Notes: generated from the sequence alone by a model not told the origin. A stretch of DNA of 64,000 nucleotides from Atherinomorus stipes (GCA_023101725.1 JALJCO010007127.1:372001-436000), one strand, 5' to 3'; counted from the first letter of the stretch, positions 1 through 12,780 are shown. Numbers and translations: made by a program.

Positions 1-2929
1 TTGAGATGCATCAAAAACTTAAAACCTTCACACAAGAAAAGCAATATTTACATTCATGCACAGCCCTGCCTGGCCTGGGGCTGTAACAGCGTATTTGTTG
101 GGAAAAGACTCCAAGACTTAAATAAACTGTTTTAAACCATGACTGCTCTTTACATTTCCACCACTCAAAAGTTTTTAGAGCTGAAAAACAACCTTGACTA
201 TTTCTGTTTTATGCCACTTAATAATTCTCCTTTCCTACATTTCTTATGAAATATTGTACTTTTAATGGAGCTGCATTTCTTTCACATCTTGATATCAGTT
301 ATTTTTTCCCCATTTCATAAATCGTGCATGTATTACCCTCATGAAAATGGATTAAACCAGTTGTCTCTGTTTTTTTTTTTCTTGAGGAAGTTAGTCCACC
401 TTGTCGTATATTTCAGATAGAGATAAATTATTAGCAGATCCACAGAGGGAACCATTCCCCTCTGAAATTCTGTCCATTTTATATAAGACATTCAAGGCTG
501 ACAGAGGTAAACATGTCCATGAATTAATTCTTATTTGTGCAGAATAACTTTGTTTGGGTTTTTTTTTCTTATAATTTTCTACTCAAACAACTAACAAGCC
601 CTCAGATTCATTTTGTGGTCCTTTGGGAGCAGCTAAAATCCAAAGCTGGGAGCTAATGAGTGGATTAAATGACCATACTTGATGTAACATTGCTTGCAAA
701 TTGATGCATCAGTATTACACAACGTCAGCCCCTTAACATGCAATAAGTACTCCATTTGTTGCGTTTACTACATTTTATTGGTATGAGAGTATTTCCCCTT
801 TGATACATTTTTAACGTCCTTTTGTCAACTAATCCTGCTGCATGCTTTGCTTCAATTCCCTTCCCTGTTTTTTAACTGATGTTTGGTCTTCCTTGGCTGG
901 CTGAAGTTAAATCTAATTTTAAGTTGTTTTGATACATCGACTGCAGCATAAAAGAAAACTATCAAATACATTTATTCTGGCAAAGCACGCTGCAACATAG
1001 AAGATAACAGTTGTGTCTCCTCAGTAGTGATGGTCTTTGTGACCACCAGATGACAGTGTTTATCCTCTCAGCTTGTTTGGACATGACATCTATGGACCCC
1101 TAGTGGTGGGACAAGGAACAGAAATGTCTTGCAGGGCCTGATCTTACAAGGCAGAGGTTTTAACCTTTCACCCAGCTCCTGTACCTCCATGAAAATAAGT
1201 CTGAGTCTTTCAATAAATCACACACAGAGTATTTTTATGATCTAGGAAAATAAGCTTTGCAAGTTTAAAAAATGAACGTGCAAGTAAGGAAATCATATTG
1301 ATAGTTTAAAAAATGTATATACACTTTCCTTAAAGCCTCTTAAAACCACTGATGAACACGCAGTCTTGGATTCAAAAAGATCATTTATTAAGCAGTGGCA
1401 GGAATATTATTCTTGGAATATTTATCCCACACTGCAGTGAGCAGGCTGAGTCACATGCATGATAGAAAAGGTCAATGAAATGGATTGAGTGTGGAGAAAA
1501 TCATTGCACACTCTTATTTCTCAGCCAAAAGGTCTTCAGAGTTATTAATGTCCTGCTCTCTCTGATAGATAATGAAAGATTGTGTGTGTGTGCACACGCA
1601 AGTGTGTGTTTGAGAATCGTTTAGGTCTACTGAGTCTTCATTACACCAGAGCGGGGTCCACTCCTGTCCTCTGCCCTCGCTCATTGCCTCTCCCAGTGCT
1701 GGCCAGGAATAATGAATTACAGTGGATGCCATGGGGGGGCCCCGAATGACTGGCTCAGAAGTGGACTCCATTTTAGCTCAAATTACCTCTCAGATCCCAT
1801 TCAAATGGCAGTCTCAGGCTGCTCTCTGCCTTCCCTGCGTATTCCTGTCTGAAGGGGCAAATGATCTGTTCATACCTCCTCGCCATTTACTCATTTAAGT
1901 ATTCTCGCGTTTCTGCAAGCCATTTATCATGTGCTCAAGGAGTCTAAAAGATAAAAAAATACAAAAATCTACTTGAAAAATGAGATAGAATCAGCTTTAA
2001 GTGTAAACAATAGCAATCATTATCATCACCGTCATGGGGGGATTTATCAGTTCAGTCTGCATGCTCAGCCTTGTGTGCCATTCCTGATGCTTTCTCCTCT
2101 TCCTTCTGCAGGACAATAATGAAACGACAGCATAAACCTCAGGTGATGGCACATTATGCATGCCATCCAAACAAATCCTTCCCGGTGTAAATTAAACACA
2201 CCCACTGCATCTTACAGCACAGATCAGACTCTGTAAAATCGACCAGGGTAATAATAATACCAGCTGAATGAAAGGTAATGGAATAAATCAAGGTGAGTAT
2301 TTCCATTGCAAGATCTATCCTGACAGGCAAACAACAAGAACTCTGCATTTTGTGAACTCAAAAGGGAAAAAGTAAACCTCAGACCAAGAACTATGCTTAT
2401 TCTACATTTAAAAAACAAAATGATTAAAAAAAAAATGAGAGGGTGCACTTTTAATCTGGATTCGAGATGAGAGGATTACTCACATTTTAGGAATGGGTGT
2501 GGACATAAGTTGTATCATTGTAGCACACTTAAAATTATAAGCAACAATCATTTAGTGAGTTAAAATCCAAAGCCTTTAATTCCTCTGTAGCTTTAAAAAC
2601 ATGCATTTAATCAGGCATCAAAGATCACCTGCTTATTTTCAAAGAATGTGTAAACTCAATCTGCACACATGTACAGCAAGCTTGCAGCTCCACTTACTAA
2701 AGGTCGGTGTTTGTCATGTTTTAATTAGTCTTCATTAGGCCTATAGCAACAGGCATGCAGACTTTGCGCCTCGCTGCTGAGAAACGCACAAAGTTGGCAG
2801 ACTAAAACCGTCCGGGAAAGTTACTGAGCCTGAAATGCCCTCGTGCTCCTGATAGGTGACACATCCACAGCATATCCGCTAAGTGGGGGGTAAAAACAAC
2901 TCAGGTGCACAGGGGGTGAAAGGGACGAA
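1..2929. other. Noncoding DNA, no gene recognised
   Basis: Only short open frames occur on either strand and none has recognisable family motifs. The stretch holds a pair of CTCF-like motifs near 1.05 kb (entered separately) and AT-rich blocks with homeodomain-type TAATTA/ATTAG cores, for example around 2720-2735. It could be distal regulatory DNA of en2, which starts 20 kb to the right, but that is inference from position only. Confidence 0.5.
1043..1110. promoter_or_regulatory. Two CTCF-like motifs facing each other
   Basis: CCACCAGATGACAGTG at 1043-1058 on the + strand resembles the CTCF core (CCAnnAGnnGGCnn) with one weak position. CCCACCACTAGGGGTCC reads on the minus strand at 1094-1110 and also fits the core. 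They lie 35 bp apart in convergent orientation. Short motif matches arise by chance, so this is only suggestive of an insulator or loop anchor. Confidence 0.25.
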
Positions 2930-3111
2930 TCAGTTGCACATGGTGCTCTCTGGGGAGTCCAGCACTATTTTGGCGAGTTTAACGGCAAAGGGCGCGATGC
3001 CACACAAGGAGAAAGGTCGACTGGCCGCTTGTGAGTGACCTCCTTCCACTAAAATTAAAGCTGCAAGCTGGACCAAGAGACATATCCTAAATTGTTTGAA
3101 TGAATTCCTAT
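2930..3111 (-). other. Splice-flanked minus-strand ORF, unidentified
   Basis: On the minus strand a long pyrimidine tract ending in TTTTCCAG (acceptor at 3112-3113) is followed by about 60 open codons ending at a TGA at 2930-2932. The reading contains RNSFKQFRICLLVQLAALIL and ends in DSPESTMCN. It contains several CpGs, unlike its AT-rich surroundings. I do not recognise a family. It could be the last exon of a gene or of a long noncoding RNA on the minus strand, or a chance frame behind a pyrimidine run. Confidence 0.2.
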
Positions 3112-3323
3112 CTGGAAAAGAAAAGAAATGAGAGGAAAAAATGTGATGGCAACGCCCCCCCCTCCCACCGCCTTCTGTTTCAGTTGAACGTGTAACTTTC
3201 AAATATCAATGCGATCTGATAGGGTGTGGTTTATTTTTTTTTTTTGTTACTGTTGTTTGTTTGGGGGTTTTTTGTGACTGAACGCGACGGAAGAAATAGA
3301 CCGAATTTATTTTTTTTATAACA

Positions 3324-3375
3324 CCCCCCCCCCCCCCCCCCCCCACACACACACTTTTTTTTTTTTTTTTTTTTT
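3324..3375. repeat. Poly-C / CA / poly-T simple tract
   Basis: A run of 21 C, a short CA repeat and a run of about 21 T lie end to end. A further short A-run/G-run occurs at 3556-3584. Such tracts are prone to length errors in assembly. The 3' neighbour 3376-4568 holds no recognisable gene. Confidence 0.9.
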
Positions 3376-4609
3376 AAGATAAGCGTTCGAGTAAGGTAGC
3401 CTATTCATGCAAACCCTTTTTCAAATAGTTCATCTAATATCGCAAAACAACCTAAATGGGTTCACCTAACATAACTGGGCTGCGTACAGCGCAAATTTTA
3501 GGCAAATTTTGTGCTGTTAAGTGTTTTTCCTGAACTGGCAACAGGAGTTCTCAGGAAAAAAGAAAAAAAAAAGGGGGGGGGGGGTGTTTATTCTGCAGCA
3601 AGTGCTTTTCACCTGTTTATCACCCACTTGTTCCTCCTTTCCTTGCGTCGGACAGGTGTTCGAAGCATGCAGGCAATCCAAACCCCGCAAAGCATCCTGA
3701 ATGACCCGCACAGGAGAACGACGGACCACAACTTAAGTGGCCACCTTGCAGAGCGCAGTCAGGATCAGTGAACATCAAACTGTCAGGGGCGCACCGCTGC
3801 TGCTTTGAGCCCACCCCTCCCTCAGTCCCTCGTACTGGAGGTCTCTATAGTTAAACATTTTTATTCATAAATTTCCATTCTTGATCCTCTCGAACTACAA
3901 CCTTCGACCCCATGACGCACGGCAGCTCATTTGTTTCTGTATGACTGAGAAAGTAAGCCCAGCAAACTTGCAGAAATAGCTACCACGTGCAGCTCATTCC
4001 TTGCTGTCAGTGGTGAAAAACTTCCTGACACTTAAAAAGTTTTGCAGACCAGCTGCAAAACCGGCTCACGAGGAGTTCTGAGAGCCTGACACCAGTTGAG
4101 CGTTATGCCCTCTTTTCTACATGCAGAAATACAGAAGGCTTTATGGTGTCTTAAAAGTCTTTGCGCCTGATAGAAACGTACATTTAATGACTTAAACGCT
4201 TTAAAAAAAATTCAAAGTGCAACTTTTTTTAGTCAGTTGAACGTTAGAAAAATTAGGAAATAAGGTTGGCAAAACTAAACTTTAATCACTCAACTTGTTC
4301 CCTCTTCTGTGCATTCTCCTCTTCTGGTTTCCTCCCGTTTTCTTAAATGATCAAAGATAAACTCACGCTCTAGATCAGCAAAAGTGCCCGATTCCTTATT
4401 TTTAAAGTGGCAACAGGGGGGTTTGAAATATGAGTGTAGGCTAGGTGGACTTGGAAATGGTAAAAAGCGTTTATATTTCATTGGACATCAGTTTCTGCAA
4501 TAACTTTGGTCTTCTGGATGCAGATTTTATCATTTCTAGTCAGATCTGATTGCATTGTTAATCTAACCTGCACTGTAATAATTATAGGGTGGTTTAACTT
4601 AAATTTTAA

Positions 4610-5054
4610 GTTCAACTGCTGCCTTAAAAACATGTTAACTCAACTTAAGAAAACTTTTTTCAACTCAGTGAGGTAAGTTTTAAAAGTTGCCCAATTGATG
4701 ATAATTTGTTGTTTTAACTTGACACTCTGAGTTGAAATGACTAACTAAATTATGTTATCCATTCACCAAAACTCACATTCTCTTGTCAAAAAAACTTGCA
4801 ATAATATATCCATTCAACTCACATAATTCAGTTCTACCAGTTGTTTAATTAATGACCAATCGTTGTTTAAACTCAATACTGTAAGTTGAAACTACTCACA
4901 ACACTGCATTATCCATTTAAGAAAACTTGCTTTCTCTTGTTAAAGGAACATGTAATTACTTATTTCAACTTCATTTAAAGTTCAAATATCTAACTAAGTT
5001 TAAAAAGATTTTTTTCAGTTACATTAACTCATGTTTTTAAGGCAGCAACTGAAC
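4610..5054. repeat. Subterminal foldback of CACTA copy 1
   Basis: A 25-bp arm at 4610-4634 (core CTGCCTTAAAAACATG) is repeated inverted at 5030-5054 with two mismatches, and AT-rich similarity extends outward. The ~395 bp between the arms is rich in AACTTA/TAAGTT words. The foldback lies just inside the left terminus, on the 3' side of the element's genes. Copy 2 has the same arrangement with a different arm sequence. Confidence 0.75.
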
Positions 5055-5995
5055 TTAAATTAAAATTAAGTAGACTAACATTTTTAATTGTATCCAGTCT
5101 CAACTAATAATGGCAAGTTCCTTTTCTAAAGATTACACTGAATACACTTAGAACTTAAATGCTCAGAAACATTTATTTGAACCACCAACAGTCTGTTAGC
5201 ATGTACAAATCTCACTCTCAGATCAGTCTCACCAGACACAAAAAATGTGGTGAAAACTGTGCCCAATAACCTCTTAAGTCCAAAAACAAGCTGGTTTAAA
5301 TCCCGAGTATGTTCATTAAGTGCATTTCATTAAAGAATGCTGAGAACAGAGTACAGCTGAGATTGTATTTTAAAAATCAATGCAAAAATGGGCAAGTACT
5401 CTCACAGTTCTTAAAACACCAAGGCTCCTGAAATTTTGCATAAGTGCATTTATCATTCATAAAACACAGTCAACACGATAAAACAAATCTGCCTAGGCAG
5501 ATAACAAATGAGGTCATCAATTCTAAACTGTCCAAACAAAGTGAAGGTTAATATCTGCTTGAAATCCTGTACTAAAGTGAATAAGTAAATGAAAAAAAAA
5601 AAATAGTGTCCCATTTTGCGAAACTGTGACTAAAAGAAAATGCATCAGATTCCAATTTTCATGCCCCACTCCACTAAAAACTAAGGCTAGTTATTGACTG
5701 AGAAGTCTCATATCCCAGTTGCATTTTGACATCATTAGTCTTTGACCTGTCAAGACCATCATCTTTCAGAAATCAGTCCAAGTGCAAGAAGCTCAATGTC
5801 TTTTCCCTCAAGCAATCTCAAACTGAAAACCCTGGGTGTGACTTTTTATCATAGGACATAAGTTCAGCACCATATACTGAAAGTTGGCATATAGAGGGAA
5901 AAAAGAACCCCAAAAATAAACAGTGCATAAACATTCTTACAGGAACTCTTCCCAGATGAGGAACTGAAAACTTGGAAGATGTTACAGTTTGTACC

Positions 5996-7883
5996 TCAGG
6001 ATCTGCAGCCATGTACTGGCCGGGCCTGGTCCGGTTTGATCTTCATCACAACTCTCTGAACAAACTCAAAGGAATACTTCATGGCTTCTGGATCTTGAGG
6101 TTGACACAGTAGATGACACCCATAAGCATGGCGAAGCAATGTGCCACATCCTTCACATTATGAAGCACAATGGTCTCCTCCACCACAACTGCCATATCGA
6201 AGACATCATGTGGAATGGCACCCTGTTTCCCACCTTCACAGCCTATCAGAAGGCCAAGCTGCATCCCTTTCATGGCTTCATCCAGAGTCTCAACATGAGC
6301 CTTAATGAAAAGGGGAAACAAAACAAAAAAAAATAATCAAACCATTTGTTTGTGTAGCACAGGACGCAATTATTCCAAGGTATATATTGCAAGTTGTATT
6401 ATGCACCACAAAAGTTACAAAAAGATTTAAATAAATTCTATAAAAACATAAACTACTTGTACAGTTTGCAAGACAAAATTGTAATGTCTTACATCACACA
6501 TTCTGATGACATCTGATGGATCTTCGCCTGATATGTAGTGTGGTAGGCCAAGCAGAGCAGCAGCCCTTCTCCTCTCGTTGGTGTCCTACAAGACATGAGA
6601 AGAAAAAAGATGTTGAAGTAAGATGAAAATGCTTTAACAAACAAATTTTGTCTGATTTTCTAGCTATCCTCACTTCCACTTACATCTTTCACAAGGCAGT
6701 CTAGAATGTCTTTGAGTGACTGTTTCTTCCCAGATTTTGTAGCTGCTTTGTATATCTCCAGCAGTCTTGGGACCAGGTCATCAAGTCCATCAAGAAAAGA
6801 TTCCAGAAGGTCTGTGGTGACGATCCTCTTGAATTCTGCCCTAATCTGAGGAGATATACAGGAAATAAAAAACACATTTCTCAATAGGACAGTCCAAAAA
6901 TATAACATAATATAATCTCTCTTGGAATGAATACATTGTGTGATTACCTGTTTCTCTTGGAAACAAAGCTGGCCATCGGGAAATGAGCTCTGTGATGTGT
7001 GGTTGATCTCCGATGATCTCTTTTCTACGCTGGGAAAACGTAGCAACCATCAGATCCTCTAGTAGCTGGTGATCAGGGTCTCTCTTAAGCATTTCAACCT
7101 CCATTATCTTGCGCTTCTCCTCCATGTTTTCAGGACTCTGTCCTTCAGGTGGATCAGGACAGTAGTTCACCTCACCCTTTTTTGACTTCTTGACAGATTT
7201 TCCCTTTGAACCTCCTGCTTTTCGTTTGTTGATGATCACTTCTGGGCATCCTGCTGCACTTAACTTTTGCCGGTAGTTTCCAAGCTTAAATTTCAGGCTG
7301 TGAAACCACGAATACCATCCCTTCTCAGACCCTGGTTCTCGCAGACAGGGATGCTTCTCCACCAGTGCTTTGGCTACATTTTCATAGTGCTGTCTCTCAG
7401 GATAAGCACTAATCTTAGACATACTGTCTGCAAGCGTGTCAAGGACATCAGATCTTTAAACCTTTAGAAATGACCATTACAGCTCCATCCTTGGCATATC
7501 TATAATTCCCTTCTCTCAGTTGCAGCTCCACATCATGTGAGAACTCTGGGATTGGGAAAGGGTCAGGCCATTCAACAGAATCCCCACTACTCAAGGAAGG
7601 GAGGCTGCCTGTGTCCAATGTAGAATCGGAGGAGTCATCAGCTGTAAACAATACTTTCAAAGTTGCCCGGTCCACAGGAAGGTCTTTGATGTCCATGAGG
7701 TTGCACAACTGATTATTGAAATCAGGATCCTCAAACTGCAAAATGAATCCTCCTCTTAGACCAAGGTTGGTTCTCAACACCCGGTATAGTTCCTCGACAC
7801 TTGAAGGGATGGATTCAACTGAAAGACGTCTGATGTCAGTTTCTGACACAACAACACGAAGCAGCATTGTGGAACACTTTCAC
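5996..7883 (-). pseudogene. Transposon-borne SAMD3-like gene, frameshifted
   Basis: This is the second gene of CACTA copy 1. Fish gene sets label this family 'sterile alpha motif domain-containing protein 3-like' (from memory, unverified). The start ATG at 7867 follows an acceptor at 7884-7885. The N-terminus (ETDIRRL..., then FEDPDFNNQLCNLMDIKDLP) has the look of a PB1/ubiquitin-like fold. Next comes ENVAKALVEKHPCL with WYSWFHSLKFKLGNYRQKL, then QRRKEII...ISRWPALF. Exons by splice signals: 7883-6948, 6845-6684, 6585-6493 (LLGLPHYISGEDPSDVI) and 6300-5996. Single-base breaks lie at about 7451-7459 (inside VISKGLK/DVLDTLAD) and 6092-6098 (VNLK/DPEAMKYSFEFVQ). The function is unknown; a role as accessory transposition factor, like plant TnpA, is inference. 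Confidence 0.75.
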
Positions 7884-8590
7884 CTGAAAGGAAAAGAAAA
7901 AAAAAGGAAAAAAACGATTCACTTAAAAAATTTCAACAAATGGCATTAGGATCACTCCTGACTGCAGGCAACAGTTGACCAAATCAGAATATTATTTTTG
8001 CTCTTTTTGTGAGCATGTATTTAATGTAGATGTGACAAGACACTATGCTCACGAGGTGAGATGAGACATGATATTGGGAAATTAGAGACTAGATTTGATA
8101 TAATTTTTTAAGGAATCGAAATATGAGAGCTCTACCTATCAATTTGATTTTTTTCCCCAATTATTAAAATTAACTGATAAAAATAACCATTTATTAAATC
8201 AATATAATAAAATGTACCAAAATAAATCTGGGAATTAAAAAACCCACTAGTATCTTAAGATTTTAATTCAATTAGCAGCAGCATGGGGCAAGCAACACAA
8301 TGAATAATCTAAAAGCGACAGATTTATTGACTAAAACCTTAAAATAAACGCCCTGAGACAAAGACAGAGATTAGGTGTATTTGGCCAATTATGATGAAGT
8401 AACATGTTGAACAATTGTGCAAATGAGATCAAGTATTAAAATTGCAATAGGAACAAGTGCAATTTCATAATGATAGACAATGCAATGTTTGATTAAAAGA
8501 AAATGTAAAAAAAAAAAAAAAAAAAAAATGCTACATTTAATACTGTAATGCTAATAAAATTGGATACCACAGACAGTCATTGTTTGGTAC
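7884..8590. other. Spacer between the two genes of CACTA copy 1
   Basis: This AT-rich DNA has no gene. It contains an A-run at 8507-8527 and, at about 8376-8392, GTGTATTTGGCCAATTAT, which resembles the first arm/loop of the hairpin at 8591-8757. It presumably holds the 5' UTR and promoter of the SAMD3-like gene. Confidence 0.4.
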
Positions 8591-8757
8591 ACTTCCTTAA
8601 CTTCAGACAGCACCTTTGCTTCCTGTCTTTCATTATTGGACAAACTGATTAATCCAGGTGTGTTTGGCCAATTATTGAGATCAGACACACCTGGATTAAT
8701 CAGTTTGTCCAATAATGAAAGACAGGAAGCAAAGGTGCTGTCTGAAGTTCAGGAAGT
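8591..8757. repeat. Long hairpin: 73-bp inverted arms, 21-nt loop
   Basis: Arms 8591-8663 and 8685-8757 are inverted copies with a single mismatch (8598/8750), separated by 21 nt beginning TTGGCCAATTATTGAG. It lies about 110 bp beyond the transposase stop codon and upstream of the second gene. As RNA it would fold into a near-perfect 73-bp stem. It may be a small inverted-repeat insertion or a functional separator of the two transcription units; sequence alone does not decide. Confidence 0.9.
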
Positions 8758-8868
8758 AGTGGAACCGTGTATATAGCCCATTGGCTCACAGTGTCAATTA
8801 TTGCAACATCACAACACTTTTTAAAATAGTTCAGCCCTGATAGGAGTGTGCAGTTACTTACAGCAGGT

Positions 8869-11538
8869 TTATTTCAGTAGGAAGGTCTTGGGAGTGACCA
8901 GGAGGCAGCCCTGAATGAAGTATGAAACCAGTGGCACGTAGTCGTTGAGATCCTCTGGTTTCACCAAAGCACACTCCGCAGGGTTTTTCTTCACAAGATG
9001 GTAACTCCGAAGATGCTCTATGTAGTATGCTGTAAAAGGTTCAATAATGAAGCAAACATGGAGGGCCATCACAATGCATATTTCCAAAATTTTTCCAAAG
9101 TCTGGTAATCCACTTGTACTTCCAGCAGAGAGAATCATTCCCTTTGAGTACTTTGTTCCATTTAGAAGGATGTGAGGAGTCAGTCCTACTGTGTCAACAT
9201 TGCTGAATCTATTCAAGATGGCTTGTCTGACAGCAGTGTCTAAGACTTCAAGGCACATATCAGACACTTTTGCAGGCTCAACCTCAGACTTGAAAATGCT
9301 GGGCATTGCAAGATAATGTGCCAACATAAGCTGATGTCTGGAGGCAAGAGTAAGTAGAATGTTTTTAAAGTTGTTTGCATCCCGTACAACTTTTTTAAAG
9401 AAAGAATGTTTCGCCTCAAACCTGATGGTCCAACACTCAGTTGGAGGTCCAAACTTCTGGATAAGATACGGGTAATGTTCAATAAAGTGATGTTTGGGAC
9501 ACAGCCTTTTTTCTGGGAAAACTGTTTGCAGCAACTGTCTGTGGTCTGATATTTTTGCTTGTAAGTAGCAAAGCAAGTCTGAAGTGAAACATGGAGTTGA
9601 CAATAACTCCACCAAGTCTTTGAGCTCAAGGACTAATTCCCATGTCTGATCACCTTCTGGGACACGGTGACCAATGATGAGGGGAAGGAAACGCACAAGA
9701 CTCCAATTCTCGTGTCCATTACCACCTAGAGTCCGATTCCGTTTGAAAGTTGGTGGAATTTTCTGAGGCCGGTTCGTTTTGTCAGAGAACTTAAAAGGAA
9801 AGCCTTGAATTTCACTGTTAAGTTCATCCAATGTGAAATAGTTCTTGGAAATAAAATCTGCAAGGCAGAGACTTAGCTCTATGGGTACAATGCCCTCCAG
9901 CACATCATGTAAAAAATCAGGTGGAAAACCTAAGCATGCATGAAAACCTGTCAATATGTTAAGAGGGCATTCTCTTTTCACACCATCAACAGACACAAGT
10001 TCACTCTGGCTCAACAAATTTACAGCTTCATCATACAAATCGGGTGTTCGTAAAACAAAGGTTCCACTTCTAACATCACAAGTCTGTATTTCTTCACGGT
10101 TACACAGACAAAACCTACAAAATTTGTCCACATTAAAGGACTCTTGGAATCCACCTAAAGAGTGCGCAGCCAAGTTGTCTGCAGCCACAAATAAAATGGT
10201 CCCTTTTACGTTACAAGCAAGTTCCTTAACAAACACACCGACTGTTTCTAGGTACTGTATGTCTTATCAGTGGTTCCAAAACACTATTATAACCATAAAT
10301 CTTGACATGTTCAGTCTTGCACAGTAAAGCTAGGTAGACTGATGACAATAATGACTTGTATTTTCTGGGTAAATTGGCAAGGACCCAATACACCCCACAG
10401 ACTTTGTGTTTTTTTCTGGATGTGCCTATGGGATTACAAATTTCAAAATCATCAATGTACAAAGTGATGCATAAACTAACATCTTCATGTGAGAGAATAG
10501 GATTTTCTTTAAAGTGCTCACCATCCAGACATGACTTAAACTGCCCGGAGTGTTCACCTGACCTGTTTACCCTTAACTCATGCAGTACCTCATCTCTTTT
10601 GATAATTTCAGAAAGTACTGTTAGGATAGGGACATAAACAACAGTATGAGACCTTTTGTGTCTATTCAAAATATATTCAACAGGTTCAATGACAGTAAAG
10701 TTTTGTCTATAAAATGACTGCCTTTTAAATTCTGTGCCTAAAGGCCCTTCTCTTGAAAGTAACCGGAGTGGATTTGCACCCTGTAATGCTTCAGTTAAAG
10801 ATGCTGTTAATTCCTCAGATGTACAATTATGCTCCTTCAAAATATTTTCAATTGTCTGTCTAGTTAGTTGTCCAGCACATTCACCTACATCACACAAGTC
10901 ATCAACAATTTCTTGAATTGCTGATTTTGATACATGAAGGACTGCTTGAAGGCGAAGTAAAAGGGATGCAATCCGCCGCTGAATGGAATTATGCACAGGT
11001 TGAATTTCAGATTCAGGCAATAAATCTGATGACACTAAATCATCCAAGTCTTCCTCATCATCATTAACAAAAGTTTGATTGTGACATTTTACAACGAGGT
11101 CAGGTTTGAAATCAACAAATGTTACAGCTTGATGATATCGACTCTGATGAGCAGTAAAAGTTGAGATGACCCTTGACTTAAAAGAGCACCCCGCAAATGG
11201 GCAACTCACAGTTTCTCGTGCCCTCAAATGTCTCTTTATATGAAGAAAGTACTGTTTGATGTTGGTTGGTGCTGAAAAAGTACAGAGTTCACAGCGTAAT
11301 TTAGCAACTGGATATGATCCTTTTTTATGTTCCTTGATATGTTTCCCAAAATCCACATGGGATTGGAGAACAATTAGACAGTTGGGGTAAATGCAGCTCA
11401 AGCCCCGTCTTCCACGTCCATGAGTGTCTTTGTAATGACTCACTATGGTTCTTTCGTTGTAGGTGGCAAAACTACAAAACTTGCAGCTCCACTTCATCCA
11501 CAGTTGTAGCCAATCTTTAATGAATGGACCACATGTAC
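8869..11538 (-). pseudogene. CACTA Tnp2-like transposase with C2H2 fingers, one frameshift
   Basis: The coding exon starts after an acceptor (TTTTTTAG at 11539-11540); the first in-frame Met is at 11497. Four C2H2 fingers come first: CKFCSF...HYKDTH, CIYPNC...HIKEH, CELCTF...HIKRH and CPFAGC...HQSRYH. An acidic stretch (DDEEDLDD) follows. The catalytic part aligns in order with the Tnp2 family of plant CACTA elements: YIDDFEICNPIGTS, VYWVLANLP, PLI, then VAADNLAAHSLGGF with CRFCLC, and PDFLHDVLEGIVP. The likely catalytic acids are in IDDFE, AADN and HDVLEG (inference). Near 10261-10268 the frame shifts by one base, between the segment ending VLEPLI and the segment reading DIQYLETVGVFVKEL. Without that break the protein would be about 870-880 residues. 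The stop is at 8869. The gene cuts and joins its own element's ends. Confidence 0.8.
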
Positions 11539-11929
11539 CTAAAAAACACAGAGCAAAAATCTTTAGAGTATTGTACATCAGTACTAGTCATTAAGTGCAA
11601 TAATAATAATAATAATAAAAACATTAAACTAGTACAGGTTGAAAAAAAAAACGAGAAAAAGATTTGTGAGCAGTATTCAAAATGACTTTGCTTACCAGTA
11701 TAACCATATGCATCAGTGGCTGACAAAAAGTATTCTTTTATACAATATTAATTTGAGAAAAAAAATATGACTGCAGTTTTAGCTTTCTTGTAATAAGTTG
11801 CAATTAACTGAGCTAGCATTATGTGTAATTGAAAATTGTTAGGAGAATACCACACTACATAACCATGAGAAAACTGATGGGCAGAATTGACAAGTTTGCT
11901 AAGTTCATAAATACAAGATACTGACTGCG

Positions 11930-12780
11930 GGACAGAGGACCCGTCTCGAGTGTGATGACGCGGTCGACAGACTCACCAGCACCTTCTCAGATTAGTTTGT
12001 TTTATTGCTATCCTTCGTCAAAACATGTTCTCAGTCGCTTAGACTCATAATGCCGGTTACCTTCACCTGCTTCGTCTAAACCGCAGCTCTCTGATCTGCT
12101 CCACTCGCGGGTGCACGCTCCGCCCGTTAATGTGGAGCTCAGCTCCAGGAGTATCATGAGACCTTATGATAAACAATTGCATATTATTAAAGAGAAGCGT
12201 CAAAACGCCTTACGTCGCTACGTTGGAGGTATCTCCTGCTCTTTCGCTGTGAAAAGGTGTTAATCGCCACCAGAAACCACAGAGAAGGGGGGGCTGGACG
12301 TGACTAATTGCTGAAACTGACACAGCGTTCGAGGCCGCCAACTCGCGTGCAAAGCAGCACGGTACCAAGCCAAACCGAGCGCCACAAATGCGTTTCGGTG
12401 GGAGTAAACAAAATCATTTAAACAACATACTTAAAAAAAATCTTGCTAGCTACCTGCATTTAATATATTTTTAAGTACACAGTGGTGCTGTTGAGCTAGG
12501 TTCACGTCCACGAACTTGACTGCTTAACAAACTGTTCCAATATAATGTTTAAAAAAGTTAGAGACAGGCGTTTATCCACGAAAACGTTGATAAATTAAAC
12601 TTACCTTGTTTCACTCGCTTCCCTCCGGTTTCTCATTCAAAAATGGCCCGCCGAAATGCCGCGATACCAGGTAGACTTGCTGACAAAAAGAAACCATCCG
12701 CCACTTCGCTTTTCACGTCCTCGATAAGCTGAGGTGGTCAGCTTCTTTGGTTGATGGCCAACTGCAACTGAGGGAAGCAC
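11930..12780 (-). promoter_or_regulatory. CpG-rich promoter and noncoding first exon(s) of the CACTA copy 1 transposase
   Basis: CpG density rises sharply compared with both sides. On the minus strand a consensus donor, AACAAG|GTAAGT, sits at 12605/12604, which would end a first exon starting near 12700-12770. A second donor, GTGCTG|GTGAGT, sits at 11977/11976, which would end an alternative first exon. Both could splice to the acceptor at 11539. No TATA box is evident. TSS positions are inferred. Confidence 0.5.
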
